A stretch of DNA of 64,000 bases from Gemmatimonadota bacterium. GTDB taxonomy: Bacteria > Gemmatimonadota > Gemmatimonadetes > Gemmatimonadales > Gemmatimonadaceae. The notes below the pieces were generated by a model. That model worked only from the letters and a program-made list of their open reading frames with translations, did not search any database and was not told the origin of the DNA. The DNA lies in assembly GCA_040388625.1 (NCBI GenBank), contig JAZKBK010000006.1:234702-298701 (forward strand), written 5' to 3'. This document shows, one piece after another, positions 42,385-51,961 of this stretch (position 1 is its first letter; each line of letters opens with the position of its first letter). A program made the translations under genes and the position numbers.

Positions 42385-44910
42385 TCACGCCATGAAGCGG
42401 GCGAGATATGGTGCAGTGCGGCTCGCGGTCGCGCGCGAAACGTCCGCGGGTGTGCCCATCGTGACAATCCTTCCTCCCTCTTCACCGGCACCCGGCCCGA
42501 TATCGATCACCCAGTCGCTTCCGGAAACGACGCGCATGTCGTGCTCTACCAGGACGACGGTGTTGCCGGCATTCACCAGCCTGTCGAGCTGCGCCATGAG
42601 CCTCTCGACGTCGGATGGGTGGAGACCGGTCGTGGGCTCGTCCAGGACATACAGAGTGTTGCCACGTGACATGCGCTGCAATTCCGTCGCGAGCTTGATC
42701 CGCTGAGCCTCGCCGCCCGAAAGCTCGGTGGCGGCCTGACCGAGGCGGATGTATCCGAGTCCGACTTCGCGCAGCACCTCGAGCGATCGACGCACCGGCT
42801 CGTCATCCGCGAAGAATTCCAGCGACGCGTCGACCGTCATGCCGAGGACTTCGGCGATGTTACGGCCGTGGTATTGGATCTCGAGAGTTTTGGCGTTGTA
42901 ACGCGCGCCGTGACACGTTGGGCAGGGAGTGTACACGCTCGGAAGAAAGAGCAGCTCGACGAAGACGAATCCCTCTCCTTCACACGTCTCGCAGCGACCC
43001 TTTGCGACGTTGAACGAGAAGCGGCCGGCGTCGTAATGCCGCGCACGCGCCATCTTCGTGGCGGCGAACAGTTTGCGAACGTGGTCGAACAGTCCGGTGT
43101 ACGTGGCGAGATTCGAGCGCGGCGTGCGACCGATCGGCTTCTGATCGACGACCACCATGCGTTTGATCTGCCCGACGCCGCTAGCGATTCTTCCACCGAG
43201 GGTGGGCGGTGGCGTCTGCTCCAGATCTTCCATCTCACCGGCGATCGCAGGCGCCTCGTGTCCCAGCGCTTCGGCTACGAGCTCGACGAGCACCTGACTC
43301 ACGAGACTGGATTTGCCGGAGCCCGAAACGCCGGTAACTGTCGTGAGCACGCCGAGCGGGAACGCAACGTCGAGGTGACTGAGGTTGTTGCGCGTAACGT
43401 CTGCAAGACGCAGCCATGCGCGCGGCTCGCGAATCGTACGCTCGGGGAGCAGGTCGCGCCCGAAGAGATGGCGACGCGTCTGCGATGCTTCGATCTCCGC
43501 GAGTCCCGCTGGCGGACCGCTGTAAAGGATGAGTCCGCCCTGCTCGCCCGCGGCAGGGCCGACATCGACGATCCAGTCGGCATGACGGATCACATCGAGA
43601 TCGTGTTCCACGACCAGCAGCGAATTGCCCGACGCTTTCAATCGAGCGAGCGCCGTGAGCAACGCTTCCGTGTCGGCCGGATGCAGGCCCGCCGACGGCT
43701 CATCCAGAACGTAGGCGACGCCGAACAGATTCGAGCGTACCTGTGTCGCAAGCCGGAGCCGCTGCAGCTCGCCGGGCGAAAGAGTGGGTGTGCTGCGATC
43801 GAGCGACAGATATCCGAGACCGAGGTCGAGCAATACTGCAAGACGACCTTCCAGATCCTCTGCAATGCGCTGCATTACCACGACCTTTTCCGGATGCACT
43901 GTCTCGATCCTGGCGGCATTCGCAGAGGTTCCGTCGACATACGGTCGCAACATGCTGGCGAATCGCGACAGCGGCAGTCGCGAAATTTCGGCGATGTCGA
44001 GTCCCGCGAATTTGACTGAGAGTGATTCGAGACGCAGCCGCTTGCCGTGACAGAGCGGACACTCTGTGCTCAGCATGTACTGGAGCGCGCGTTTCTTCAT
44101 CAGCGCGCTCTGCGTGTTCGCGAAGCTGTGCAGTACGTGCCGCCGCGCGCTCGAGAATGTGCCCATGTAGCTGGGCTCCTCCTTGCGCTTGAGTGCGCGC
44201 CGCGTTTCCGCGGGTGTGTAACCGGCGTACACGGGCACCACGGGCTGCTCGTCAGTGAAGAGAATCCAGTCGCGATCCTTCTTCGAAAGCTCGCGCCAGG
44301 GGCGATCGACATCGTAACCGAGTGTAACGAGAATATCGCGCTGATTCTGTCCCTGCCACGCCGTTGGCCACGCAGCTACGGCGCGCTCGCGAATGGTGAG
44401 CGTGTCGTCTGGCACCATCGAGCGCTCCGTCACTTCGTAGATGCGGCCAAGCCCGTGACACCGGGGGCACGCACCTTCAGGAGTGTTGGGCGAAAACGAT
44501 TCGGCGTAAAGCAGAGGCTGCTTGCGCGGATAGTCGCCGGCCCGCGAATACAGCATGCGCAACAGATTCGATAGCGTCGTGACGCTTCCGACCGATGAGC
44601 GGGTGGTCGGCGAGCCGCGCTGCTGCTGCAGCGCTACCGCTGGCGGAAGTCCGTCGATGGAGTCGACTTCAGGTACGCCCATCTGATGAAAGAGCCGTCG
44701 CGCGTACGGCGCGACCGATTCCAGATAGCGCCGCTGCGCTTCGGCGTACAGCGTGCCGAACGCGAGCGATGATTTACCCGAGCCGGAGACGCCGGTAAAG
44801 ACCACAAGTGCATCGCGTGGCACGTCGAGATCGACGTTCTGGAGATTGTGCTCGCGCGCGCCGCGAACGCTGATGAAGCCGGTGAAATCGTCGTTGTCGG
44901 AGTTTCGCAT
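42385..44910 (-). CDS. uvrA2: UvrA paralogue, class II (UvrA2-like ABC ATPase)
   Basis: 841 residues, shorter than housekeeping UvrA (about 940) because the UvrB-binding region is missing, as in UvrA2/DrrC proteins. It opens with ISVRGAREHNLQNVDLDVPR and Walker A GVSGSGKSSLAFGTLYAEAQ. The second ATPase has GVSGSGKSSLVSQVL, signature ELSGGEAQRIKLATEL and Walker B LYVLDEPTTGLHPSD. Zinc clusters are present (CPRCHGLG, CETCEGEG with CPTCHG). The first ABC signature reads LSPGE instead of LSGGE. Members bind DNA and contribute to tolerance of DNA-binding drugs or repair. ATG 44910 gives the canonical start. Confidence 0.92.
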   Translation of the reverse strand: MRNSDNDDFTGFISVRGAREHNLQNVDLDVPRDALVVFTGVSGSGKSSLAFGTLYAEAQRRYLESVAPYARRLFHQMGVPEVDSIDGLPPAVALQQQRGSPTTRSSVGSVTTLSNLLRMLYSRAGDYPRKQPLLYAESFSPNTPEGACPRCHGLGRIYEVTERSMVPDDTLTIRERAVAAWPTAWQGQNQRDILVTLGYDVDRPWRELSKKDRDWILFTDEQPVVPVYAGYTPAETRRALKRKEEPSYMGTFSSARRHVLHSFANTQSALMKKRALQYMLSTECPLCHGKRLRLESLSVKFAGLDIAEISRLPLSRFASMLRPYVDGTSANAARIETVHPEKVVVMQRIAEDLEGRLAVLLDLGLGYLSLDRSTPTLSPGELQRLRLATQVRSNLFGVAYVLDEPSAGLHPADTEALLTALARLKASGNSLLVVEHDLDVIRHADWIVDVGPAAGEQGGLILYSGPPAGLAEIEASQTRRHLFGRDLLPERTIREPRAWLRLADVTRNNLSHLDVAFPLGVLTTVTGVSGSGKSSLVSQVLVELVAEALGHEAPAIAGEMEDLEQTPPPTLGGRIASGVGQIKRMVVVDQKPIGRTPRSNLATYTGLFDHVRKLFAATKMARARHYDAGRFSFNVAKGRCETCEGEGFVFVELLFLPSVYTPCPTCHGARYNAKTLEIQYHGRNIAEVLGMTVDASLEFFADDEPVRRSLEVLREVGLGYIRLGQAATELSGGEAQRIKLATELQRMSRGNTLYVLDEPTTGLHPSDVERLMAQLDRLVNAGNTVVLVEHDMRVVSGSDWVIDIGPGAGEEGGRIVTMGTPADVSRATASRTAPYLARFMA

Positions 44911-44988
44911 TCAGCGGGTGCGGGGGGGATGAAGCGCGGAGGTGCCAGACTTGTGCCATGGTCATGACCGTTGGCGGGCGCAGGATGC

Positions 44989-45050
44989 GGGCAGGCACGG
45001 AGCGTCTCACAGGGGCCGGGAGCCCCTCGGGCAGGCACGGGGGCCTGCCC
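44989..45050. repeat. REP-like palindrome (family 1), full copy plus half copy
   Basis: A full GGGCAGGC-ACGGGG-GCCTGCCC lies at 45029-45050, five bases from the zinc-ribbon gene's stop. A half-site GGGCAGGCACGG lies 40 bp upstream at 44989-45000. Confidence 0.8.
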
Positions 45051-45054
45051 TTAC

Positions 45055-45279
45055 TCAGTTGCGGGTGCCGCGCTTGACGTCGAAGATCGCGCTTCTATGG
45101 CAGCTTCCGCATATGAGCCATTCACGCTGGCGCGAGTAGCCCAGGCCGAACGAGCCGCCGCCGATCGATCGGGAGGTCATGCGGCCACCGCAGATGGGGC
45201 AGACTACGGGCTGCTCACCGATAAAGGCATCCTTGATCTCGGCAAGCTGGATAGGGGTGTACTGGGCGGACTCGGCCAT
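45055..45279 (-). CDS. Small zinc-ribbon-like protein
   Basis: 74 residues. Two CxxC pairs 27 residues apart (VVCPICGGRM and WLICGSCHRS) form a probable zinc ribbon. Between them is a Gly/Ser-rich segment, SRSIGGGSFGLGYSRQRE. The N-terminal 20 residues are helical (YTPIQLAEIKDAFIG). I do not recognise a named family. Such ribbons often bind nucleic acid or act in redox or metal handling. ATG 45279 is the only good start. It lies downstream of the minus-strand oxidoreductase after a 185-bp repeat-bearing gap. Confidence 0.7.
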   Translation of the reverse strand: MAESAQYTPIQLAEIKDAFIGEQPVVCPICGGRMTSRSIGGGSFGLGYSRQREWLICGSCHRSAIFDVKRGTRN

Positions 45280-45327
45280 GCCTTCATTCTACGCAAATGC
45301 AGCGTTTATCGCCTCCCGGTGCGGTAG

Positions 45328-45431
45328 ATCTGGATCCGATTGCGCCTGAATGGGCCACGCGCGGATATATCCGATCGACATCCAAATCCGATTGCACGTA
45401 ACGGGGCCAGGCGCGGAAGAATCCGCGCCGT
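45328..45431. repeat. Two imperfect 52-bp tandem repeats ending in family 2 palindromes
   Basis: ATCCGATTGC recurs with a 52-bp period (45334 and 45386), followed each time by a GGGCCA-GCGCGGA segment. The second copy carries the perfect GGCGCGGA-N4-TCCGCGCC palindrome (45410-45429). The first is decayed. No gene is seen in 45280-45464. Confidence 0.65.
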
Positions 45432-45464
45432 ACGCAGGACCGTCAATTCGGTGCGCGGCGAATA

Positions 45465-46487
45465 TTACGGGGCGCGGTCCGACGGTATGGTCACGACGAT
45501 CTTCCCGAACTGCGCGCCGCTCTGGAGTCGCGCGAAGGCTTCTCTTCCCTGCGTGATGTCGAATACCGAATCGATCGGTGGCAGCAGGCGACGGTTGCGC
45601 AGCTCGTCCGCGACCGCTGCGAACTCGGCGTCGTTGCCCATGGTGGAACCGAGTATGGTCCACTGATTCCAGAACAGCTTGCGCGCGTCGGTGGTAACCG
45701 TGGGACCTGACGTCGCGCCGCATGTCACGAGTCTGCCAAATTTGCCGAGCGCACCGAGCGAGGATTGCCAGGTCGCCTCGCCGACCGAATCGACAACGAC
45801 GTCCACGCCACGCTTTCCGGTGCGCGCTCGAATCTCTTTTGCGACATCCGTCGTACTATAGTTGATGGTTTCGTCTGCACCGAGTTCGCGCGCGCGGGCG
45901 AGTTTCTCGTCGCTGGACGACGTGACCCAGACGCGCGCGCCGACCTGTTTCGCGATCTGGAGGGCCGAGAGCGCGACGCCCCCTCCGATTCCCTGGATGA
46001 GGACCTGCTCGCCGGGTCGGAGCTGCGCACGCGTAACGAGCATGCGCCACGCGGTGAGCGTTGTGAGGGTGAAGGCGGCGGCTTCGGGAATCGGCGTGTC
46101 GCGCGGAATACGTGCGACGTTCCGCTCGGGCACAACTATACAATCCGCGATGGTACCTGGCGCGTGCTCGCCGAGCAGGCGAAAACGAACGCAGAGGGAT
46201 TGCTCGCCGCGTCGGCAATATTCGCAGGTCCCGTCGCTGAGGCCCGGATTGACGACTACGAGATCATCTGTTCCGTCGACGATACCGACCGCGTCGGCGC
46301 CCATTATCCAGGGTGGCGCTATCGTGGCGCCGGGCAGCCCCTTCAGAACGAAGAGGTCGAGATGATTCAGCGCTGCCGCAAGAACACGAATACGGACTTC
46401 GCCCGGCGTGGGCTCCGGAACCGGCAGGTTGTCACGCAGCTCCAGCTGTTCGATCCCGCCGTGCGCGGAGATTGTCAGTGCGCGCAA
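45465..46487 (-). CDS. Zinc-containing alcohol dehydrogenase/quinone oxidoreductase (MDR family)
   Basis: 340 residues. The GroES-like N-terminal domain has [20 protein letters not shown] and a structural-zinc-like loop [12 protein letters not shown]. The Rossmann domain has [36 protein letters not shown] and [13 protein letters not shown]. The family reduces quinones or interconverts alcohols and carbonyls with NAD(P)H. The missing catalytic-zinc Cys near the start (N-H-L-D in place of N-x-C-D) points to the quinone-oxidoreductase side. It diverges from sucB across 50 bp. Confidence 0.88.
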   Translation of the reverse strand: MRALTISAHGGIEQLELRDNLPVPEPTPGEVRIRVLAAALNHLDLFVLKGLPGATIAPPWIMGADAVGIVDGTDDLVVVNPGLSDGTCEYCRRGEQSLCVRFRLLGEHAPGTIADCIVVPERNVARIPRDTPIPEAAAFTLTTLTAWRMLVTRAQLRPGEQVLIQGIGGGVALSALQIAKQVGARVWVTSSSDEKLARARELGADETINYSTTDVAKEIRARTGKRGVDVVVDSVGEATWQSSLGALGKFGRLVTCGATSGPTVTTDARKLFWNQWTILGSTMGNDAEFAAVADELRNRRLLPPIDSVFDITQGREAFARLQSGAQFGKIVVTIPSDRAP

Positions 46488-46537
46488 GTGTACTCAGTGA
46501 GGGGATATATTTAGGGACAAACATCAAGATACTCGAA

Positions 46538-47815
46538 ATGATCGCTTTGAAAGTTCCGCCCCTCGGGGAATCCATTGTTGAAGCGACGGTGTCGCGCTGG
46601 GTCAAGCAGCAGGGTGACGCAGTGAACGCCGGCGATACCATACTGGAGCTAGACACCGACAAGATCACGGTCGAAGTGCCTGCACTCCGCGCCGGGGTTC
46701 TGGTCAAACAGGCCGTGAAGGAAGGTGACGTCGTCCATGTGGATGACGTGCTCGGCGAGATAGACGAGACGGCGACGACTGTTGCGCCCGCCGCTGCCAA
46801 GCCAGCTCCGCCGGCACAGGCTGCGCCGGCGCCGGCGGCAGTCACGCCGCAACCCACGCAACCTGCGCCGGCTGCGCCGACCGTGGCTACAGGCGCGCCG
46901 CAGAAGTCTTCGCCGGCAGCACGCCAGGTAGCCGAGGCACGCGGCGTCGATATCGGCGCCGTTCAGGGCACGGGGCGCGGCGGCGTGGTGAGCAAGCCGG
47001 ATGTGCTCGCTGCTCAACCATCGGCTCGCCCTTCGGCACAACCGACAGCGGCCGCAACTCCGGCGGCGCCTTCAGGACCGCCTGCGCTCCGCTCCGCGCC
47101 TGCTCCGTCAGCACCGGGCGAGCGGGAAACGCGCGAGAAACTGTCGACGCGCCGCAAGCGCATCGCGGAGAACCTGCTCCAGTCGCATCTCGCGACGGCG
47201 CACCTGACGACGTTCAACGAGATCGACATGAGCGCCGTCAGCTCGCTCCGCGAGCGTGTGAAGGAGAAGATCGAGAAGCAGCACGGCGTTCGCCTCTCGT
47301 TCATGCCGTTCTTCGTTCGCGCTGCATGCATCGCGCTGCGCGATTATCCCGTCGTCAACGCACAGCTGGACGGCGACGAGATCATCTACAAGAATTACGT
47401 GAACATGGGAATCGCGGTCGCGTCGGAGCAGGGACTGGTGGTTCCAAACATCAAGGACGCGGATCGGAAAGGATTGCTCGAGATTTCGCGCGACATCACG
47501 GCTGTTGCAAAAAAGGCGCGCGATGTCAAGCTGACGATGGACGATCTCACGGGCGGGTCCTTCACGATCACGAATGGCGGTGTGTTCGGCTCGTTGGTAT
47601 CGACTCCGATCATCAACTATCCGCAGGTCGGCATTCTCGGGCTTCACAAGATCCAGGATCGGCCTGTTGCTATAGCCGGCAAGGTCGAGATCCGGCCGAT
47701 GATGTACGTGGCGCTGTCGTACGATCATCGCATCATCGATGGACAGGCGGCGGTGCTGTTTCTGGTGCGCGTGAAGGAGTTGATGGAAGATCCTGCCACG
47801 ATGTTGATCGAATGA
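46538..47815 (+). CDS. sucB: Dihydrolipoyllysine succinyltransferase (2-oxoglutarate dehydrogenase E2)
   Basis: 425 residues. One lipoyl domain (about 1-78) with the modified Lys in [13 protein letters not shown], a long Ala/Pro linker (about 85-125), an E3-binding domain ([20 protein letters not shown]), a second Ala/Pro linker and the catalytic domain (about 195-425) ending with [15 protein letters not shown], where His and Asp are catalytic. One lipoyl domain and [16 protein letters not shown] favour the succinyl over the acetyl enzyme. ATG 46538 begins the domain. lpdA (E3) follows two genes on; E1 (sucA) is not in the window. Confidence 0.93.
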   Translation: MIALKVPPLGESIVEATVSRWVKQQGDAVNAGDTILELDTDKITVEVPALRAGVLVKQAVKEGDVVHVDDVLGEIDETATTVAPAAAKPAPPAQAAPAPAAVTPQPTQPAPAAPTVATGAPQKSSPAARQVAEARGVDIGAVQGTGRGGVVSKPDVLAAQPSARPSAQPTAAATPAAPSGPPALRSAPAPSAPGERETREKLSTRRKRIAENLLQSHLATAHLTTFNEIDMSAVSSLRERVKEKIEKQHGVRLSFMPFFVRAACIALRDYPVVNAQLDGDEIIYKNYVNMGIAVASEQGLVVPNIKDADRKGLLEISRDITAVAKKARDVKLTMDDLTGGSFTITNGGVFGSLVSTPIINYPQVGILGLHKIQDRPVAIAGKVEIRPMMYVALSYDHRIIDGQAAVLFLVRVKELMEDPATMLIE

Positions 47816-47820
47816 TTCGA

Positions 47821-47841
47821 GGCGGCACGGGGGCCTGCCCC
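47821..47841. repeat. REP-like palindrome (family 1), degenerate copy
   Basis: GGCGGCACGGGGGCCTGCCCC in the 43-bp gap between sucB and the LOG gene. The 3' arm is intact and the 5' arm has lost symmetry. Confidence 0.65.
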
Positions 47842-47858
47842 CACACGCCTGCCCATCC

Positions 47859-48443
47859 ATGCGCGTAGCGGTTTATTGCGGCGCGCACGCGGGGCTGTCG
47901 GCTAGTTTCGCGGAGGCTGCGCGCGCGTTGGGCGATGGGCTCGCGCGAAACGGAATCGGGGTCGTGTACGGTGGCGCGTCGCGCGGGTTGATGGGAGTTC
48001 TCGCCGACGCGGCACTCGCTGCGGGCGGCGAGGTGATCGGCGTGTTACCGCGATCGCTCGGACATCGCGAGCTGGCGCACAAGGGGCTCAGCGAGCTCCA
48101 CATCGTCGATACGATGCACGAGCGCAAGGCGCGCATCATCGACCTGTCGGATGTGTTCGCGGTGCTTCCGGGTGGAATCGGGACCCTCGACGAATTTTTC
48201 GAGACGTTCACCTGGGCGCAGATCGGCATTCACTCCAAGCCGATCGCGCTGATGGACGTGGATGGGTTCCATCAACCTCTCCTCGCACATCTCCGCAACT
48301 GCGTCGCGGCCGGATTTCTATCGCAGGAAAGACTGGACTCGCTTCTGGTGTATAAGGAAGTCGGGGATTTTCTCAAATTTCTCTCAATGGGCGCAGTACC
48401 TTCGGCGGTTGCGCCGAGGTACGCTGCGCTGGCTGAATCATGA
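47859..48443 (+). CDS. LOG-family nucleotide phosphoribohydrolase (TIGR00730-type)
   Basis: 194 residues. Family motifs: VAVYCGAHAGLSASFAEAAR, GIGVVYGGASRGLMG, EVIGVLPRSL, MHERKARIIDLSDVFAVLPG and the catalytic PGGIGTLDEFFE. LOG enzymes release the base from nucleoside 5'-monophosphates, classically cytokinin ribosides, and bacterial members often act as general nucleotide hydrolases. It sits between sucB and lpdA, with its stop overlapping the lpdA start (ATGA), so it is co-translated with a TCA-cycle enzyme set. Confidence 0.92.
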   Translation: MRVAVYCGAHAGLSASFAEAARALGDGLARNGIGVVYGGASRGLMGVLADAALAAGGEVIGVLPRSLGHRELAHKGLSELHIVDTMHERKARIIDLSDVFAVLPGGIGTLDEFFETFTWAQIGIHSKPIALMDVDGFHQPLLAHLRNCVAAGFLSQERLDSLLVYKEVGDFLKFLSMGAVPSAVAPRYAALAES

Positions 48444-49837
48444 ATAACTGTGACGTTCTGATAATTGGCGGCGGTCCTGGTGGCTACGTCGCCGCAATCC
48501 GTGCCGGGCAACTCGGTCTCAGCACCGTCTGTGTCGAGATGGACAAGACGCTCGGTGGCACCTGCGTCAACGTCGGATGCATTCCATCCAAGGCGCTGCT
48601 CACGTCGACCGAGCACCTGGAATTCGCGAAGCTTCACGCCGCGGAGCATGGTGTGAAGATCGAAGGTGTAAGCGCGGACCTCGGCGTTATGATGAAGCGC
48701 AAGCTCGATGTCGTCGCGCAGAATACCAAGGGGATCGAGTTTCTCTTTCGCAAGAACAAGGTGGCGTGGGCAAAGGGCCGCGGCACGCTGCGCGCGGGTA
48801 ACGTGGTCGATGTGACTGCGAACGACGGAACTGTCACGCAGTATCAGGCACGCAACGTGATCATCGCGACCGGTTCGGTGCCGATCGAGCTGCCGTTCTT
48901 CAAGTTCGACGAGGAGCGTGTGCTGTCGAATACCGGCGCGCTGACGATCCCCGAGGTACCGAAGCACCTGATCGTGATCGGCGGCGGCGTGATCGGGCTC
49001 GAGTTGGGGTCGGTGTGGCGGAGGCTCGGTGCGAAGGTGACGGTCGTTGAGCTGGCGGCGACGATTCTGCCCGGGATGGACGAAGACGTCGTGAAGGAAG
49101 CTGACAGGATCTTCCGCAAGCAGGGGCTGGAGCTTCGTCCAGCGACGCGTGTGACGGGCGGACGGCGCGACGGCAACAAGGTCTTCGTCGACATCGAAAA
49201 GGACGGCGCGAAAGAGACGCTGGAAGGCGATTACGTACTCGTTGCAGTTGGACGCAAGCCCGTGCTGAGTGGAATCGACGCCGCCGGACTCGGTCTCGCG
49301 CTCGGCAAGCGCGGCGAGATCGCGGTGGATGCGCAGATGCGGACCAACCTGCCGAACGTGTACGCGATCGGCGACGTGGTCGGTGGAAAGTTGCTCGCGC
49401 ACAAGGCGGAGGAAGAAGGCGTGATTGCGGTCGAAGTGATCGCCGGTCACCCTGTGCACATGGATTACAAGTCGATGCCCGCGGTCGTGTACACGCATCC
49501 GGAGATCGCGTCATGCGGACTCGCCGAGCACGAGGTGAAGGCGAGCGGCCGTGCGTACCGGACGGGCAAGTTCCCGATGTCCGCGAACGGCCGGGCTCGG
49601 ACGATGGCAGAGACACAGGGCTTCGTGAAGTTCGTCGCCGACGCTGAGACTGAAGAGATACTTGGATGCCACATCGTTTCGGTGGACGCCGCTGATCTGC
49701 TGCAGGAAGTGGTGCTTGCGATGGAATTCCGCGGAACGAGCGACGACATCGGGATAACAGTGCATCCGCATCCGACGCTGTCGGAGTCCGTGAAGGAAGC
49801 TGCGCTCGGCGTTTCGGGTCGCTCAATTCACATCTAG
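48440..49837 (+). CDS. lpdA: Dihydrolipoamide dehydrogenase (E3)
   Basis: 465 residues. FAD-binding N-terminus CDVLIIGGGPGGYVAAIRAG, redox-active disulfide in GGTCVNVGCIPSKALL, NAD-binding GGGVIGLELGSVWRRLGAKV, FAD/central VYAIGDVVGGKLLAHKAEEE, and C-terminal catalytic HPHPTLSE His-Glu. It reoxidises lipoyl groups of 2-oxoacid dehydrogenase complexes with NAD+. Its position after sucB and LOG indicates that it serves the 2-oxoglutarate complex, and perhaps also others. Confidence 0.97.
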   Translation: MNNCDVLIIGGGPGGYVAAIRAGQLGLSTVCVEMDKTLGGTCVNVGCIPSKALLTSTEHLEFAKLHAAEHGVKIEGVSADLGVMMKRKLDVVAQNTKGIEFLFRKNKVAWAKGRGTLRAGNVVDVTANDGTVTQYQARNVIIATGSVPIELPFFKFDEERVLSNTGALTIPEVPKHLIVIGGGVIGLELGSVWRRLGAKVTVVELAATILPGMDEDVVKEADRIFRKQGLELRPATRVTGGRRDGNKVFVDIEKDGAKETLEGDYVLVAVGRKPVLSGIDAAGLGLALGKRGEIAVDAQMRTNLPNVYAIGDVVGGKLLAHKAEEEGVIAVEVIAGHPVHMDYKSMPAVVYTHPEIASCGLAEHEVKASGRAYRTGKFPMSANGRARTMAETQGFVKFVADAETEEILGCHIVSVDAADLLQEVVLAMEFRGTSDDIGITVHPHPTLSESVKEAALGVSGRSIHI

Positions 49838-49862
49838 ATCGACCGTCGAAGCGGATAGGAAC

Positions 49863-49899
49863 TCGTCATTCCCACGAAAGCCCGAGTGACGGGTTAGCG
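49863..49899. repeat. Diverged NEMIS-like repeat after lpdA
   Basis: TCGTCATTCCCACGAAAGCC followed by CGAGTGACGGGTTAGCG resembles the 37544 element with arm changes. It lies in the 97-bp gap before the DUF1800 gene. Confidence 0.45.
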
Positions 49900-49934
49900 T
49901 GCGTATTCGCACATAGCGCGATTTAACGGCCCGC

Positions 49935-51908
49935 GTGGTCGGGCGTCAAAGGGATGTGACTACTATCCCATTCCTCTGGCGAACGCATGCGGCGCGACGG
50001 CTCATCGCGCTTGGTGCTGTTGTTCCGTCGCTCGTGTTGGCGCAGCGGCCCGGTGCGAGCGTTCCCCGCGGAACGAAGCAGGCATCCGGGGCTGTGACGT
50101 CCGCTGTTCGCGAGCAGACCGCCGACCAACAGGTGTTGCAGGTGCTCAACCGCCTCGCCTTCGGCCCGCGACCGGGCGATGCGGCGACGGTACGATCGGT
50201 CGGTGTAGACGCGTGGATCGATCAGCAGCTGCACCCGGAGCGCATCAACGACGACGCCATGGATCAGATGCTCGCGCGGTATCCGATGCTGCAGCAGGAT
50301 CAGGCGTCGCTCGCATCGCAGTATGCGGAGGCCCAGCGGCAATTCCGTCTCGTCAAGCGCGATACGGCCGGCCGCAACGCACCGCAAGACATCGACACGA
50401 ATGCATTGAAGGAGATCCGACGGTCGCACGCGCAGCTGGTCGGCGAGATCGAGTCGGCGCGCGTCGCTCGCGCGGTCGCGAGCAACAGACAGTTGCTTGA
50501 AGTGATGACTGATTTCTGGGAGAATCACTTCAACGTCTTCGTGGGCAAGAATGCCATAGAGCCGTACTATCTCGCGGATTACGACCGGACGATACGGCAG
50601 CACGCGCTCGGTAAATTCCGCGACCTGCTAGGAGCGGTAGCGCACTCGCCGGCGATGCTGGTCTATCTCGACAACGCGCAGAGCCGCGCCAATCCCGGGC
50701 AACCGACGCTTCGCCCGATTCACGCGGGGCCGGGTGGCATGGTGCGCGTGCAGAACGGGGCGCTCGACATCGAAGCGATAATCCGTCGCAGGAATCTCGA
50801 CCCGCAGCAGGCACAACAGCTTCGCCAGCGCGCGGCTGCCGCGGCGAAGGCCGGTCTCAACGAGAACTACGGACGCGAGCTGATGGAGTTGCACACGCTC
50901 GGAGTCGATGGTGGATATACGCAGCAGGACGTGATCGAAGCGGCGCGCGCGCTCACAGGCTGGAGCGTTCGGCCGCCAGCACAGGGCGGAGGTTTCATCT
51001 TCCGTCCCGAATGGCACGACGCCGCGGAGAAGGCATTTCTCGGCCACACTCTCGCGGCAGGTCGCGGGGAGCAGGATGGCGAGGACGTGCTGGATATTCT
51101 GGCGCGCAGTCCATCGACCGCGCACTTCATATCACGACAGCTCGCGCGCAGGCTGGTAAGCGATTCGCCTTCGACCGCACTGGTCGAGCGGGCCGCACAG
51201 ACATATCTCAGGACCGACGGTGATATACGCGAGGTCGTGAGAAGTATCGTCACTTCGCCGGAGTTCTTCTCGGAACGTGCATATCATTCCAAAGTGAAAT
51301 CGCCATTCGAGGTAGTGGTCAGCACCGCGCGCGCGCTGGGCGCGACGCCTGATTCGACCGCGCGGACGGCGCTCGCGGTGGCTTATCTCGGCGAGCCGGT
51401 ATTTGGACACCGGGATCCGAACGGATGGCCGGAGACGGGCGACGCCTGGATGAATACCGGTGCGATATTGAACCGGATCAACTTCGGGCTCGCAGTTGCG
51501 GCCAACAGATTGCCAGGCGCGAACATGCACACGCTACCCGGAATCGATTCGCTGGTGAATGCGCCGCGCGCGACGCAGGTGGACGCAGTCGTAGCGACGC
51601 TTCTGGAAGGTGCAGCATCACCGGATACCCGCAAGATCCTGATGAGCGGCGAGCATCCGCTAGCCGCGAGTGCGGCCAGCGCTGCTCAAGGCGCAGCGAA
51701 TGGAGCTGTTGCCAGCAACGACGCGACGATGGATGAGGCGTCGATGGCGAATACGCCGAGGGTAAAGGGCGGCGGAAAGCTGCAGGGAATGCCGGGACTG
51801 CAACGCGCGCTTGCGCGCAATCCGATAGCAGGTCCGGCTCCGCAGCTTAGCGGGCTGGCGCAGATGGTTGGATTTGCACTCGGGTCGCCGGAGTTCCAAC
51901 GCAGGTAG
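49935..51908 (+). CDS. DUF1800 family secreted protein
   Basis: 657 residues from GTG 49935. A GTG at 49956 is an alternative that leaves the same signal peptide (RLIALGAVVPSLVLAQ). The DUF1800 landmarks are present: VLQVLNRLAFGPRPGDAATV, WIDQQLHPERINDDAM, MTDFWENHFNVFVGK, YLDNAQSRANPG, NENYGRELMELHTLGVDGGY, DVIEAARALTGWSV and WPETGDAWMNTGAILNRINF. An Ala-rich low-complexity segment lies near residue 580. The function of the family is unknown. It is followed 53 bp later by a DUF1501 gene, its usual partner, suggesting a joint exported system. Confidence 0.92.
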   Translation: MVGRQRDVTTIPFLWRTHAARRLIALGAVVPSLVLAQRPGASVPRGTKQASGAVTSAVREQTADQQVLQVLNRLAFGPRPGDAATVRSVGVDAWIDQQLHPERINDDAMDQMLARYPMLQQDQASLASQYAEAQRQFRLVKRDTAGRNAPQDIDTNALKEIRRSHAQLVGEIESARVARAVASNRQLLEVMTDFWENHFNVFVGKNAIEPYYLADYDRTIRQHALGKFRDLLGAVAHSPAMLVYLDNAQSRANPGQPTLRPIHAGPGGMVRVQNGALDIEAIIRRRNLDPQQAQQLRQRAAAAAKAGLNENYGRELMELHTLGVDGGYTQQDVIEAARALTGWSVRPPAQGGGFIFRPEWHDAAEKAFLGHTLAAGRGEQDGEDVLDILARSPSTAHFISRQLARRLVSDSPSTALVERAAQTYLRTDGDIREVVRSIVTSPEFFSERAYHSKVKSPFEVVVSTARALGATPDSTARTALAVAYLGEPVFGHRDPNGWPETGDAWMNTGAILNRINFGLAVAANRLPGANMHTLPGIDSLVNAPRATQVDAVVATLLEGAASPDTRKILMSGEHPLAASAASAAQGAANGAVASNDATMDEASMANTPRVKGGGKLQGMPGLQRALARNPIAGPAPQLSGLAQMVGFALGSPEFQRR

Positions 51909-51961
51909 AGGACACACGCAGACGCGATGGATTGCGCGTCGCAAACTGAGGGCGAATCAGC

